The notes: a model not told the origin generated them from the sequence alone. DNA of 64,000 bases from Typhlomys cinereus (GCA_023101885.1 JALPQD010000089.1:2279087-2343086), one strand, 5' to 3'; counted from the stretch's first letter, positions 45,206-58,435 are shown. Program-made: numbers and translations.

Positions 45206-47365
45206 TTTATATGATTGAAGCTGATTGTTCAGGTACACATGCTTCTGCAATAGGCACTTTACTGACTTAGTCAAATCCTCAGTCCTGATAGTGATGTATT
45301 ATTGAAAGTGAAATAAATAAAGATCATGTACAGTAAATACATAGGATAGAAAGTGCTTAAGGTAAAGAATTAAAGAAAAATAACAGTAAAGTTATTATAA
45401 TAACTGAAAGGGGAAGATGTAAAGGGAGAAAACACATAACAGTCCTTGGGCAATGTCACAAGAAATAGAATGGTATGTCAGAACCCTATATGTATAAAAG
45501 TTTAATATACTCTTGCAATCCAAAAAGCAGACATATATGTAAGAAGGGGACTAGTTGGGGAGAAGAATAGGGTTGGCAGGAGTGACAGGAAACAATAAAG
45601 GATGTAGATTTTGTGAATATGAATCAAATACATTGTATATATGTATGAAATTCCCAGTCTACAGCATTAACGATAAAATATTGGTAATGTGGATGAAAGA
45701 GTGGGGAAGTTAAGGTCAGAATGGAGGTTGGAAAGAGGGAAGTCACGGAGGTCATAACGAGTCAAATTTCATTCACAGTAAAGTGGCAAGACATTCAATC
45801 CCTTTAAGTAAGGGCATGTCACATTGGAAGGGTACTGCAATTGGAAAGGAGGGCTCAGAATGCTATTTAACAATGACAGAAGTCTGCAGAGACTGAGGAC
45901 ATTTTTCAGATGTAGAGTAAAAAGCAATCAAATTATGTGGATTGCAGGGCAGAATGAGACAGGGAGGGGATAAAAATAGAAAAGGAAGTAAGAAATAACT
46001 TGCAGGTGTTGGTCAGCATCCTCTTGAAGACAAAACATTTTCAGAATTTGTTAACAGAGCAGAAATGTTTCAATTCCAATATAGGGATTTCTTCACTGAC
46101 ATGAGTTCCTAGGTTGACACTTGGTGCTTGGCTCTGACTTCTCTTTTCCTTTGCTTCCATTCATGACCTTCAGAATATATCCGAAGTTCTGAATGATACA
46201 GTTTTTGTTTTTATTTTTACTGAAAGAAAATAGCATATTCCTTGGTCCCACTGATCTGAGTGGGTTTTTCATTTCTTCAGGGTTTCTTGCATGGTTGAGT
46301 TTTGACCTTATAAGGGTAATCATAATTTTCAACATTTTAGGTTGGAAATTGGAATATAGTCTAAAGCCCCCAGAAGCTTCTTAAAGGCAGTAGATCACAA
46401 CCTGCAAGTGATCTGGTGCTGATCTTTCTGTCAAGGTGAGACTCTAGCCTTAGCTCTTCCCTTTAGAACCCTCATACAGAAAATATTTGAACTGTGTTAT
46501 TTAAATGCACTGGAGTAGGAGCATCAGAAATTCGCTTGACCAATCACTGGAAGACAGAATTTGCCTGGAATACTAAGAAGAAAATAACCAGCTAAATGTA
46601 CTAAGCACCATTTTTGGGATATGTGATTGCTTCCAATCCCCTTTTTTCATTTCTAAGTTCAAATGTGAAATCACAGCATCTCTGGGAGGCACTTATTGGA
46701 TTTATCAGAAAATTCCACAGTTGTTAAAGAGGTAGGATAAGATCACGTAAATGTAGTCCTGTTTGCTTCTAACGATTAGGTTTTATGTGAAAAAAATGAT
46801 GCAAAACAACAAAGTGTGCCTCGGTCTGTGTTCACTGTTCATTTTCATCATTTAGGAGTTGATATTGGTTATTTCTTAATGCTCTAAAGAACTTAAACAT
46901 TTTTATATCTTTAAACTTCAGCTTAATTTTAGGATAACAATGATCAAATTATATTTTCAGGAGTAAGCTTCAGATACTGGATATGCATATTTCCTTTGTA
47001 CATCCTGGAAGAACAGACTAAATGGATGCATGAATTGGTAAATCACATTTTGGTGAAAATCAGAATGTGTCTCCTCATCCCCAGATATCTGTAACTAGAT
47101 CAGCAGTATCTTGGTGTAGATGGTCATTACTCTTTCACCAAGATTGCTGCACTGCAGAACTCCACCATGACAGTAGCCTTGATAGAGTGCATGCATAGTT
47201 TTCTGAGCAGTTTTGGATCCGTCTATGAACTGTTTTTTCCAAGAGCCATCGTTTAATTCATAGCTCAGCAGAAATCACATTCTCTGGCAGGCTATGTTAA
47301 GTAACCCGACTCTTGCAATTTGGACTCATGATTGAATTTACAATTCAGAGGAAAATGAGTAGAGT
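45206..47365. other. unassigned sequence, partly old repeat
   Basis: About 45700-46030 has purine-rich, medium-reiterated wording (GAATGGAGGTTGGAAAGAGG) like the stretch before 23297. No gene. Confidence 0.4.
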
Positions 47366-47465
47366 ACCGCAATGGAAAGATACAGAAGTGGAAGTTAGGA
47401 GACCCGAGTTCTCAGAGACCTACTCTCCCAGCCTCTGAATCACCCTGGGCATGTCCAGAGTCAGT
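47366..47465 (+). mobile_element. MIR SINE fragment
   Basis: GAAGTTAGGAGACCCGAGTT and CTCTGAATCACCCTGGGCA fit the middle of MIR. Short and diverged. Confidence 0.5.
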
Positions 47466-47814
47466 GTCTGTAGTCAACCAGAAAATGTGGAATCAGGACC
47501 AGATGAAAACAAGATGCATATTTCACTGTGTTGCCTTGAGATGACTCATGGCTATTATCTAGACCATAGTTCCAAAAAAGGGAGAGACAGACAGAGATAC
47601 ACAGGGAGAGACAGAGATATTTTAAAAAGTCTCCTTAGGAAAGAAGATAGTGATGAATGGATAAGAATGGGAAAAAAGGCACTGAGTATTTCTTAAGCCC
47701 CAGCATTTCATGCTGTTCTGTGTTTCATTTAGCTACTTTCCAGGGTATCATAATTATAATAAGATCCTATTAGCTGATCATTTCTCACATATAGCTCTCT
47801 TAATGCAACTTGTA

Positions 47815-47930
47815 CCTCAGTTATGTTAATGAGGCATCTAATCCCATTTGCAGATGAGCAAATTGATTTTTAGAAGGAAAGTAATTTCCTCGAATTGAGC
47901 AAGGGCCACATTTATATTTGTGTCTCATTG
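47815..47930 (-). mobile_element. MIR-like fragment
   Basis: ATCCCATTTGCAGATGAGCA and AGTAATTTCCTCGAATTGAG follow the reversed MIR core. Confidence 0.5.
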
Positions 47931-50161
47931 TGAGATGCAACCTGTACAGGTAGAACATGTTCACATTGACTTTATATACAGAAAGATGAGCATAACATGA
48001 TCAAAATGTGAAACTTATTCACATCATCACTCTGCTCCAAAAATAATTATTGATGATATTGTCTACTAATTTGGTGGAGTCAAGGATGAAGTAGAAACAA
48101 TATGGTGACTGAGCAAATCAAGAAAGTTCTATTGGGTTTCGTTTCATATTTTGATTTGTTTTACCTTTGAAAAGAAGTCATTTTGTAATAGGGTCAAATC
48201 TAATTCTAAATCTAATTCTAAAACAAATTAAAAATTCATTTGTCCTTGAAATTTGGAAGATAATTAAATATTATTTATATATATATCATCTCCCAAGTCT
48301 AGTGTCCAGAGTGTCTAGTGCCTATTGTTGTATTCAAAAGACATGTCCATCATGCATGATACACAACAAATAGCATTTAATATACTTTAGTAAATTATTT
48401 CTAGGTTACAAACTATGATACTGTGCTCAAAAATTAAAAATTATTCCTAAAATAGACAAGATGATAAAATGAGCTAACTCATTTTCTCGACTTTATTTTA
48501 TGCATAAATAGCTTTAAGTTATAAAACCATGTTACTGGATATTTAACCACCAAAGTGTTTATGCAGAAAGATGAACCTGACCAGAATATATAGACGGGCT
48601 GGCAGTTCTGACTTGCAGTTCTGTCACAGTCCTTTGGAACTCATTTCCCACCAGATTCTGGGGCTGCACAAGTACATGAGTCAGGGAGATATCATTTTCC
48701 CTGGAACTTTAGAACTCAGTCTGCCATAGTGGTACATACAGATACATACAGATCCCTTTCCAATGATGATGATAATGTAAGCTGAGAGGAAGCAATCGCA
48801 TACATCAAAAGGTCTGTGTCCTCATTTTCTTTCTCTGCAGAACGTCTAGCATGATTGGTGGAATTTGGCTAGTCTTTTAAACAATTTTTTTTAAATTAGA
48901 TGTGATTATTTCTGATGAGGACTAGATTGCCCATATAATCATCTGTTCATTTCGGCAACAGCTGAGCTTTAGTACATCCCTCCCATTGGAGCTCCCTACT
49001 ACAGCAATCTGCCCCACCCACTGGAGCCGGACCTTTATGATACTTTCAAATTATGATTTCAGAGCAAGGTGTAATGGCCTTATTCCATCATCTCTTTCAT
49101 GGAATTGAAGGAAATTGCAGATCAAAAGAGGATCAGTTACTGAATCTCCTCACAGAGATCCTGCCCTGGGCTAAGAGAATAGCATAAAACTAATGACATC
49201 TGTTCAGGGCTCTGCCCCCTATGAGGTGCCTGTCATTCCCCTGTTTAAAAATGCTAAGTCCAAACCTTTGGATCTATAGAGCTGGATGAGTGAAGGGAAA
49301 TGCACGTTTCAGTGGGGTGGCCTAAGAGAGGTAACTTGATATACCACAGAGGCCTGAGCACCGACAGAAATAGACAAGTCAGAGTGAACCCTGGGGTCCG
49401 CAGAAGCATACAGGCAGAAGGGTGGGAAAGCAGTGGGAGAGAATGGTGACTGAAAGGAGGAAATGGAGGGGGAGGGAAGAGGGAAGGAAGTTGGGATGAA
49501 TACCCAATATGCTTGTAAAAGTGGAAAAAGGAAAAGAAAAGGAAAGTCCAATTCTGATAGAAATGGTGAAAACAAATATTAGTAGTGATAAAAGAGGTGG
49601 GCTTGCAAACATGCTAACCTCTCCAGACACTTGGGTCACGCCTATGAAGCTGTGAGCCTCCCTTTGCAGAGACCCGGCTTTTCCTGGTGAGCTAACATCA
49701 GAGCAAAAGTAATTTTAGCGACTCTTGCGAGCCACTTGGTCTCTGCAAAAAGGGATGATTTGAACATTCTCTGTTCCTTTTATTTTGTTTGTCCACCATA
49801 CAGTTCCCTTCTTCACAAAGTGGGGGAAATCCTTACTTTGGAGAAGCCCTTCTTTTTATACTCTTAGGCACAAGCAGCAATCTACCATAGCCTGAAGAAT
49901 CCTTTCCTCCCCTGCCTTCCTGTCATCCCTGTACAGTCACCTCAGCGAAATCTCTTTTGTCCTTGAGTTTTCTCAGTCCCTTTATGCAACAACTCAGTTA
50001 CATTCCCTAACAAGCCAGCCATGATGTTTTCTAACACGTTCTGTGTTTATTCCATCATAGCAGATAAAATCGATTTATTGAAATGACTAGAGTATAAAAC
50101 CCTTCACAAACAAAGGTACTATCGTGATTTCTCAATACCTAAGACAGTTTAGATACTAGCT
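47931..50161. other. unassigned sequence
   Basis: No gene. A purine-rich tract at about 49430-49550 yields spurious minus-strand frames (86 and 88 codons). Confidence 0.45.
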
Positions 50162-50518
50162 TGTCATGGTTTGAATGTGAGTTGTTCCCCACAGTCTCAT
50201 GTGTTTGCGTCTTTGCCTATTGTTTATGTTTTGGAAGGTCGTGGAACTTTAGGAGGTGAAATCTTGCTAGTGGAAAGCATGTGACAAGAGGTGGGCCTTG
50301 AGATTTTGGTAGCCCAGCCCTGCTTGCATCTTCGCTTGCTTTTTCACCTCATTGCCGTGATGGGCAATGCATCCAGCTTCTGCCACCCACCATGCTTTTT
50401 TCTGCCATAATGGAGTATCTGTCCTCCAAAACCATAAGCCAAATAAATTTTCCTTTCTCCCTTAAGTTGTATATGAATGTTGCCTTATAGCAGCAAAATG
50501 AAAGAGAGACTGCAACTA
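50162..50518 (+). mobile_element. ORR1-like MaLR solo LTR
   Basis: TGTCATGGTTTGAATGTGAG start, GTTCCCCACAGTCTCATGTG, AGGTGGGCCTTGAGATTTTG, the AATAAATTTTCCTTTCTCCC polyadenylation region, and ACTGCAACTA at the end. Close to the copy at 8861. Solo LTR. Confidence 0.8.
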
Positions 50519-50724
50519 AATATGTGCAACTTATGACCCTTAGGCTATGTGCATCTTAGGATAACTATGAATGTAGTCCAACATGTTTGTAAATGACAGC
50601 CTTACATTACAGTGCCAAAAAACAATGTAACTATATGGGTATTGAACAAATAAAGTAAATGCTTTTCATAATGTTTAAGTGAAAAAGTTAAAGGAAAGAC
50701 AATTCATTGCAATGACTGTCTGCT
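50519..50724. other. unassigned sequence
   Basis: Short non-repetitive gap between LTR and MIR. Confidence 0.35.
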
Positions 50725-50860
50725 AGGTACTGGGAGCTGAACTGCAAATTTATCCATTTGAATGAGTTAGTCTAGCCTACATAACAACCTTGTAAGGATG
50801 AAAATATTAGTCCCATTGTGCAGATGAAAAAATCAGTCCACAAAAATGTTTGCCTAGTTA
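50725..50860 (-). mobile_element. MIR SINE fragment
   Basis: TGCTAGGTACTGGGAGCTGA, ATAACAACCTTGTAAGGATG and TCCCATTGTGCAGATGAAAA follow reversed MIR. Confidence 0.7.
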
Positions 50861-51519
50861 GCTCACTATTTGCATAGCTAGTATTTAATAACAAACTGGT
50901 TGTTATTACATGAGTCTTTGTACCTCCCTGGTTTGGATGGCATTTGTGAAGATGAATTACAGTTGCTTTTTGGAATATAAACAAGATAGAGATAAATGCC
51001 ACTACATGAACAAACATACCATGCTTAAATACTTGTTAGCCATATTTAGCAAGCTTGTATATAAGGTATTCAGTTGAATGCTAGATTATATACTATTTAA
51101 TTTTAAGTGAGAAAGCATATGTCCCCTATCATTTATAATGTATAATCTATAATATAAATAGTGTTGGATATTGTTGTAGTCAAGAAATTAGAATGTGGAT
51201 CCACTGTCAGAGACCATATTGAACCAATGCTTTGTGGGTCTAACTTAGGAATATTCCTTTTTGTTCCTTTATATTTCTAATTTTGAATCGTCTTCACCAT
51301 AAATTTTCACATTATATTTGAATGGCTTTATTTCTTAGTTTCATATATCTGAATTTTTCTGCCTATTCTTTAATAATTTTACTCAAAATTCAAGAATATT
51401 TGTTAATTTTGTTTATCCCCTAACTATTCATAATGAATTGTAAAGCATGATAATATCCTTAGGTAACTTAATATCCTGTTGATTATTAATGGAAAAATTA
51501 TAACTAGCAAGAGTTAGAT
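50861..51519. other. unassigned AT-rich sequence
   Basis: Nothing recognised. Confidence 0.4.
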
Positions 51520-51690
51520 AACAACTATATTCCAGATACCTTGCTATATGCCATTCCTAGACACAATCATAAAAAATGTATAGGTCAGTTACTATTCTTC
51601 CCTAATTTTAGATTTAACACACAACTTTAGGAAGAATTTAAGCAATTTACCCATGGAAATACTCAGTAATTGTGACATTAGGAATCACAA
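51520..51690 (-). mobile_element. MIR SINE fragment
   Basis: TACCTTGCTATATGCCATTC, GTCAGTTACTATTCTTCCC and AAGCAATTTACCCATGGAAA fit reversed MIR. An ID SINE follows directly. Confidence 0.6.
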
Positions 51691-51696
51691 CTTGGA

Positions 51697-51775
51697 AGGT
51701 TGTGCAATAGCTCTGTCATAGAGCAATTCTCTAGGCTCAGGTTCAATTCCCAATGTTGCATGTAAAAAAGAAGGT
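51697..51775 (+). mobile_element. ID SINE
   Basis: An unit of about 75 bp: GTGCAATAGCTCTGTCATAG (A-box region), TCAGGTTCAATTCCCAATG (B-box), then an A-rich tail. Matches the rodent ID (BC1/tRNA-Ala-derived) plan. Diverged. Confidence 0.62.
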
Positions 51776-52317
51776 TCAAAAAGAATTCAATGCTTAACAG
51801 ACTCACTTTAAAATCTTACTCTCCAAAGTACTGTGCTACCAAAAGTACAAATCCCCTTTCTGGAAGCTGATCATTGTCATTGGTGACAGTTAGAATTGAT
51901 TTTAATTGTCTCACCAAATTACGAGCATTAAGATTTTAGATATATTACCTAGCAGGTCTGTTCCCTTCCTTTTCTCACTTATTAAATGGGTACATGTCTA
52001 TTTCTTGGAATTGCTTTAATAAAGATCCACTACATAAGGTGCTTCAGTCTGTATCTGGTGGTATTTATTTGGTGAATGCCTGACAAAAATAGGTAGCTAC
52101 TTTCCCTTCATTCAGACCTTTATTGGTCCCCTGTGTTTCCTAAATATTTCAGTTTTCTAAAAAGATAGCTTTAGAAAATTCCTAGATTGCTGTGCCTATT
52201 TTTTCTTAGAGAAAATGAAGGCTAAGAATAGCCAATAGATTTAGTTCTGATCATATACACCTTATCAACAGCAGAGCAGAGACTTACTCTTTCTCATACA
52301 GTCCTTAAGCTTGTAGT
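51776..52317. other. unassigned sequence
   Basis: Nothing recognised. Confidence 0.4.
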
Positions 52318-52542
52318 AGTTAATTTTCTTATCCTGGAGACCAATTACCCGATAAAAAGCAACTTCAGAAAGGAGAGGTTTATTTTGGTTCAAGAACTGA
52401 GGATACAGTTCACTGTGGCAGAGAAGACAGTGCCAGGAATGGCTTGTATCTCTGTTGATGGGAAACTAGCTCACCTTTGGGTAGAACAGAAAATGGAGAC
52501 CCAGACACTCAGCAGGCTTTCTCCCCCCCCTTCATTTATTCA

Positions 52543-52592
<50 letters not shown>

Positions 52593-52960
52593 ATCAGAGG
52601 GCATTGCATGTCCGTGTGGAGAATCAAGGGTGACTTCAGGAATAATCCTGGATTCTTCCTCTTTTTGAGATTTCTAGAAGTGCAGGCTGATACAGCTTCC
52701 ACTTGATGTTTCCACATGGGACCTGGGATCTGAACTCAGCACCTTCTGCTTGCAAGGCAGAGTCTTAACCCTTGACCCGTCTCTCTAGCTCCTCTTCCCC
52801 TTTTTATTCAGTACAGAAGCTTGGACAATGGGATGAGCTGCCCACATTTCATCCTGGAAAAATCTTCATAGACATATCCAAAGATGTGCTTTACCAATGG
52901 CCTAGACATTTATTAATCTGGTCAAGTTGATAATTAAAGTTGACCATGATAGAATAAAAA
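52318..52960 (-). mobile_element. MaLR-type LTR interrupted by a SINE
   Basis: Reversed LTR of the 3214/5727/61780 family. The left part (52318-52530) opens TTAATTTTCTTATCCTGGAG with AAAGGAGAGGTTTATTTTGG. The right part (52795-52960) ends in GGTCAAGTTGATAATTAAAG. The two halves are separated by a B2-like SINE, so the SINE is younger. Confidence 0.6.
52540..52792 (-). mobile_element. B2-like SINE nested in LTR
   Basis: Left (GT)n tail (52545-52585), body with TGTGGAGAATCAAGGGTGAC, and a reversed tRNA-like head at the right (TTAACCCTTGACCCGTCTCT). Same family as 4869 and 29713. TSDs are blurred by C/T-rich flanks. Confidence 0.78.
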
Positions 52961-55505
52961 ACACATAAAGCCATGAAACAAAGAATGTCAATGAAATCTA
53001 AGAGATTGCATATATGAAATGACCCCTGTATTTTTCCTTCTGTTCTTTCTTACCTGAGAGTCATAATTGTAGGCAACATCGTCTGAACACATGATTATAC
53101 TACATTAGGAAAATCGTTCTCTTTGCTCAGTGGAGGGCATGATCTGAGTTGACATCTAATCATATTTGCTTGTCTCATTGCTGTGGATCCTCTGCTTTTA
53201 GTGAGGTTTGTACTAGGTTAGAGGCTATACTGAATATTATCACAATGAGGAGACAGTTGGGAATGATCATATTGGTTGGCTCTGTTAATGAAAAGAAGAA
53301 AGCCTTTTATAAAATGCATCATTGTAATCTAGATGCTACTCCATGAGCTCTAGCCCTCCATCAAGTCTCACCTTGAATTAGCTTCTCTGTCTTTGATCAT
53401 CTCACAGTTCCATGAGCTACAGGTGATCAGTACAACATGCACATATCCTGCAGTGTGAATTAGAGTTTGGGATTTTCTTCCTGCCTTACTTTGTTCATAC
53501 TGAGAGCAAAACAGACAAATCTAGGCACACATCTCCCATATTTGGCCAGTATAACCTTCTTCCCTTTAGACTAATATATTTTCTTAGACTAATATATTTT
53601 CTCAGATTAATGTATTCAAAGGTTGTTCATGCATTTAGATTTTGGCAGCTTCTTATGTAGAAGAAGAACTTTCTTCTAGGTACATTTATGTACCTACAAA
53701 AAATGTCCTAAACATGCTAAGATATTGATTTATATTTCATCTTTTATGAGCTGAGCTGCTTAGACCATTATCCTCTATATACAAAAGGCTTACAGTGAAA
53801 TTATTTTTGATCCCTCACCATCTATACTATAATAGCTTTTACTGTATTAAAAAACAGGTCAATAAAAGCCAAGGTTTGGTTGGTTCTTATAATTTTCCTA
53901 ATTCTCTCAAAATAGGTTTAGCCAATAATTCTTTAACTCCAAGTTTGTGGCTATGCCAAAGAATCTGTGTTACCTGATGATCCTGTTTATGTCTTCTATT
54001 TTTTTGAAAAGAAAACTCCCTTGTTACATTCCAAAGAACTTAAAAATGAGAAGTCTCGGGATTAACTTTTTAATTAGATATAATGATTAAAAATTCTTCA
54101 TCAAAACAGGTTTTCTTTCATTACAAAAGTTGAGTAGACAGTTTCTGTTCAATTGGTGTTCATTGAAATATTTTTAAAATGAAACTAATGCTGAGTAAAA
54201 GGACTTTAAAAAGTACAGACATTCTTAAAGGCTTTGACTTTTAACTTGCCTTGTGAAAAGAGATTGTTGATTTAAAAAAAAATCTATGCTGCAAAAATCT
54301 ATGAAATACTCCATTTCTGTGTATGTCATGATTAAGTCTCAGTGTATTATAAAAATAGCAAAAAAAGAATCACCTTTTTTACATGTCTGTGATTTTTAGA
54401 TTAACTGCCTCTAGGGCACATTAACAAATCAAATTTGTAAGATTTACTTTGATGAAATCCATTGTTTTCGAGTATAGTGTTATTGGTAAGACTTCTGTGA
54501 TGGAATCAATTTTTGTGAGTATAATGTTTGACTTTTGACTTCAGAAGTTTCCATATCACTGGTTTACTTTCATAGAAATGTCAGATATGTTATGTGGTTT
54601 GACAAGGAGTTTTCTATTGGTATATTTGTATTCTACAAGTAGTTTTAGGCTGGGGTAAACAGTATTAGACCTCATGAGCACTGGAGAACAAAACTTTTGA
54701 TAATTCTGAAGTTTAGTTATATCTCTCGTCTATATCAGAACTACCTTGTTTTATCAAAGTATCTTAGCTGAACTCCTTGCAGCCATAGTACTTACTTCTC
54801 TAATGTGTTTACAAATGATTTAAACAAATATTTTTCATTCTACATAGTCTCCCTGAATTTCTCCTTAGTTCATAAAGTAGCAATAGAATTTTACCAACCT
54901 TTCTTTGGAAACCTTCTATACTTTCTCTTTTCTGATAACAATAATAGTAATGACTATGATATCCATGATATTTGACATTTATTGTGTACTTAGCATTTTT
55001 TATGTTTTGAGAAAGATTAATTGTAAACATTGCTTTGATTTTTATGACAATCTCAGGAGATTCATGATTACTATTATTTACAGTTTATAAGGCTTGATGT
55101 AGCCAATTTCTACAAATTCATAAATTAAATAATTAGTGGGATACCCAGAACTATATATCTTCCTTTAGGAACATTTGTTCTTAATGTTTTACTGTTTGCA
55201 GTCTTCATTAGAATCAAGGACTATCTCTTCACTTACTTGACTCTCTTGATAACTTCTTTTTTATTAAATCTGAGCTTCAATCTTTGCTTTTTTCATCTGG
55301 TCTTGCTTCTTTCCTGGAATCAAAGCTAAGGCCATCTTCTACTGTCTCCTGTCTGGTCACTTTCCTCTCATCACAAGAATTGGGTAAATTTAATATTACT
55401 ATCTCCTTCTACGTGAAATATACCAGTAAGATATTTCCCTTGTGTGTATTTTTGGGTGCACAAGAGAGTTGGACAAGGAGAATATGGGAGAAGAAAGTCA
55501 GAGAG

Positions 55506-55508
<3 letters not shown>
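52961..55508. other. unassigned AT-rich sequence
   Basis: No gene. It contains an 18-bp tandem repeat at 53567-53620 (separate entry). Confidence 0.45.
53567..53620. repeat. three-copy 18-bp tandem repeat
   Basis: TAGACTAATATATTTTCT occurs twice perfectly and a third time with about five changes. Confidence 0.88.

Positions 55509-55550
<42 letters not shown>
55509..55550. repeat. (GT)n microsatellite
   Basis: About 21 uninterrupted GT units. Confidence 0.95.
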
Positions 55551-55551
<1 letters not shown>

Positions 55552-55744
55552 GTTAGAAAGAAAGAGGAGAAAAGGTAGAGAGAGTTAGGGGAATGTATAA
55601 AAAAATATAGAAATGGAATGACATAAGTAATGTTTACTGAAACTTACAGCGCCATCCAGTGGAAATGTATTACTTAGAGGAATGAGTGGATGTTAATATC
55701 TTAAGTGAGTTAAGTCATGAATGGCATCTGTGAAGATTCCATGG

Positions 55745-55930
55745 TTTTAATAATAGAGCAGGAAACCTGGGCTTTTGTCCTGTCTTTCCATTCTCCCACT
55801 GCCTAATCATAGGCCCATTCTAATTATCCAAAGCCTCAGTTTCTTGCCAATAAAATGATTCAGCCACCCAGTATTAGAGAGTAATAATCAAATTCTATAC
55901 CTTTATGATGTATAAAAGTGCAATGAATAT
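55745..55930 (+). mobile_element. MIR SINE fragment
   Basis: CCTGGGCTTTTGTCCTGTC, AAAGCCTCAGTTTCTTGCC and a decayed 3' half match MIR order. Confidence 0.65.
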
Positions 55931-57910
55931 TATATCTGTCCTAAAGCTTCTTATGAAATAGTGGAATGATAAAAATTTGACATATGATTAGAGGTTAGTG
56001 ACACAGCTTTAAAATTATAAACATATGGAGAAAACAATCACTAATGATTATTTTTCATGACTTATTTTATAGTAGACAAATGGACAAACCCATTTAATAC
56101 CTCCATAAATCATTTATCGGATATGGTTAAGAAACCAACTTTGCAGATGAGGAAACCTTTGTGGAATAACCCCATGAGTGACACTCAAATTCTGATGTGT
56201 GACGAGGCATCTCATTCTTTTCATTTGTGTCTATACATTTACAGAGAGACGGGAAAGCAATGACCTTTGCCACCAGCAAGAGAACTGTCCCATCATAAGT
56301 CTCATCACAAGGTGTTCTGTAGCCCAGGGTCGTCTCTGGGTCAGGACTATCTCTGAGTAGCAGGCTATCCTCATTCTGAAGCTTTCTCATTGGCCAATCG
56401 TGGTCTTAAACAATTCCAAAATATCATGTCTGAGTGTAAACCATGAGCAGTTTCACTGTAAAGCTCTTGATTTTCAATATCTTAGAAAAAGAAGTTCATT
56501 TCAGTTGATAGTCTAGATATTTCCTCTTGATCATACTTAGTATGGAAGGAAAAGATCATTTTTAAATCATCCATACTTAGAAATCTTTTCATGTCCTAGC
56601 TAACAATTCTGTAATGCCATTATTAAAATCTTAGCCTGTTGTGTGATTGCCCTTTTCAAGATATTTGCTTGAGGCTGAGTCCCATAAAAGCATATTCGCT
56701 ATTGATTTTTTAAAAAACTCTTGTTTTTCTGTTACACAAGAATCTCTGGCTGTTCCTCCAGTATTTAATATGATACAAGTTTGTAAAAGCATCAGCATAA
56801 AACCTCATGGGATGCTACTATATGGCTGGAGAATTTTAGCCCTTGAAATAAAGTTCACTCTGTGTTCTTGTGCACAGACTAAAAGGACAAAATGTAATTG
56901 AGAATTTAGAAGAAATGGAGGTAAGTTAATACTAAAAAGCTGATAAAACCTGATTATGGTGATAAAAGGATACATGCTTGCAAAAAGAATTGAGCATGGT
57001 GATATCTAGGTTTGAGTTTGAGATTTACCCTTTCTTAATGATGTGATTTGGGGCCTTTCATTTAATTACTCCTGTGTCATGTGTCTTTTACTCCCATTAC
57101 TTAATTAGACTGAAAGAAGACTATTCATTCAAAGATTTATTGAGTATTACTATTTCCGTGTCTGGGAGTGGGTACATATACACATATGTGTGTATATTTA
57201 ATTAAATTTGTAGTACATGCTTATGTGATAAAAGTAAAAGATATATATGTATGAGATCATGTAATAGGAGCTTCAATAATCTGAACATTCTAGAAAAGTC
57301 ACCAGAAAAGTTTTATAGACATGAAAGCTATAATAAGAAATATGTAAAGAGTTCTCAACTGGATAGAATGTTATCATCTAACATTACTGGTAATATCTGG
57401 AGATCTATTTTAGTTGCTACAACTCAGCACAGAAGAGGCACTGCCGTCTCATGACTAGTCAGCCTCCTTACAATGCAGGACACAGATAAATTTTAAATGA
57501 AAAGTGGGAGAATTCTAGAGAGAAAGTGAGGACAAGATTTGAAGCTTAGGAGCTAGCATTTATACAGGGATCAACATGAGGACAGGGTTCATCACATCCT
57601 ATGATTGGAAAGTGGTCAGGAGGCCTGAGATTAGATGGGAAGGTCACAGAAAAGGACATTAAGTACTAACTGGTCAGTTCGTGCTTGTCACAGAAGATTA
57701 AAATGGACACAGGCACTCTTGAGAGACAGGCATGTGACTTGAACAGCTAAGTGGGAGGACTTGGAATTTACTAGATCAGAAAGGTCAACAAGAAGCAGAA
57801 TTGAGGAGAAAGAAGCAAAATATTTAGAACAGGCAAGGTTCATGAGATACCTGAGTGGAAAGTAGCAATGGGCTACAGGATTCCAAGTTAATAGAAACAT
57901 CAAAGTCAAG
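55931..57910. other. unassigned sequence
   Basis: No gene. About 57510-57900 is purine-rich medium-reiterated type sequence like that near 45700. A short MIR-like phrase lies near 57010-57090. Confidence 0.4.
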
Positions 57911-57922
57911 AAGTTGGGTCAA
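57911..57922. repeat. 12-bp TSD, left copy
   Basis: AAGTTGGGTCAA, repeated at 58424-58435. Confidence 0.88.
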
Positions 57923-58423
57923 ATTTGCGGAAGAGGGGGCGGTGAGATTGTAAGAGCACAAGGATGGGAGGAGCAATGATTTGCAAGATTCTAAATACTA
58001 GTTAGGGCCAAAGCAATCATAATAGGACTTTGCATGCCCTGTGCAATGTCCAATGCACTATTGTCCTCACAAAGTCTAGCATCTGTTAAAGGCACCAAGA
58101 TCCTAGAAGGGCAAGGGATTGACAGCCACAGTAGTGTTCCTATGCTTAAGGGGAACACGAGAAAGGGTTCAGGAAAATGCCACTGGGTCCTTATACGTCA
58201 TCGGAAAGGAGGACCCAGTGGAAAGTCAGGCATACACAATAAAGGACTCTCTGGGAATTGGGGGGGAGGCACTGGGGGATGGGGAGGAGAGAGGGAGGGA
58301 ACTGGTGTACCTATTAAGTTTGTATGAGTGGAAATAAAATAAAATAAAATAAAATAAAATAAAATAAAATAAAATAAAATAAAATAAAATAAAATAAAAT
58401 AAAATAAAATAAAATAAAATAAA
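57923..58423 (+). mobile_element. 5'-truncated L1 with expanded AAAAT tail
   Basis: Begins ATTTGCGGAAGAGGGGGCGG in the L1 3' UTR and runs to the G-rich tract (58258-58300), TACCTATTAAGTTTGTATGA and a tail. The wording (TAGTTAGGGCCAAAGC) is intermediate between the two subfamilies here. A 12-bp TSD flanks it. Frames in it are artefacts. Confidence 0.9.
58333..58420. repeat. (AAAAT)n microsatellite in L1 tail
   Basis: About 17 perfect AAAAT units growing out of the L1 A-tail. Confidence 0.95.
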
Positions 58424-58435
58424 AAGTTGGGTCAA
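58424..58435. repeat. 12-bp TSD, right copy
   Basis: AAGTTGGGTCAA, matching 57911-57922. Confidence 0.88.

Noticed and set aside
49309..49639. Two overlapping minus-strand frames (88 and 86 codons) rich in Phe, Leu and Ser
   Set aside because: They arise from a purine-rich tract. They overlap each other in different frames and have no supporting signals.
58333..58420. Regular short repeat resembling an array
   Set aside because: A pure pentanucleotide with no spacers is a microsatellite, not a CRISPR array, and the genome is mammalian.
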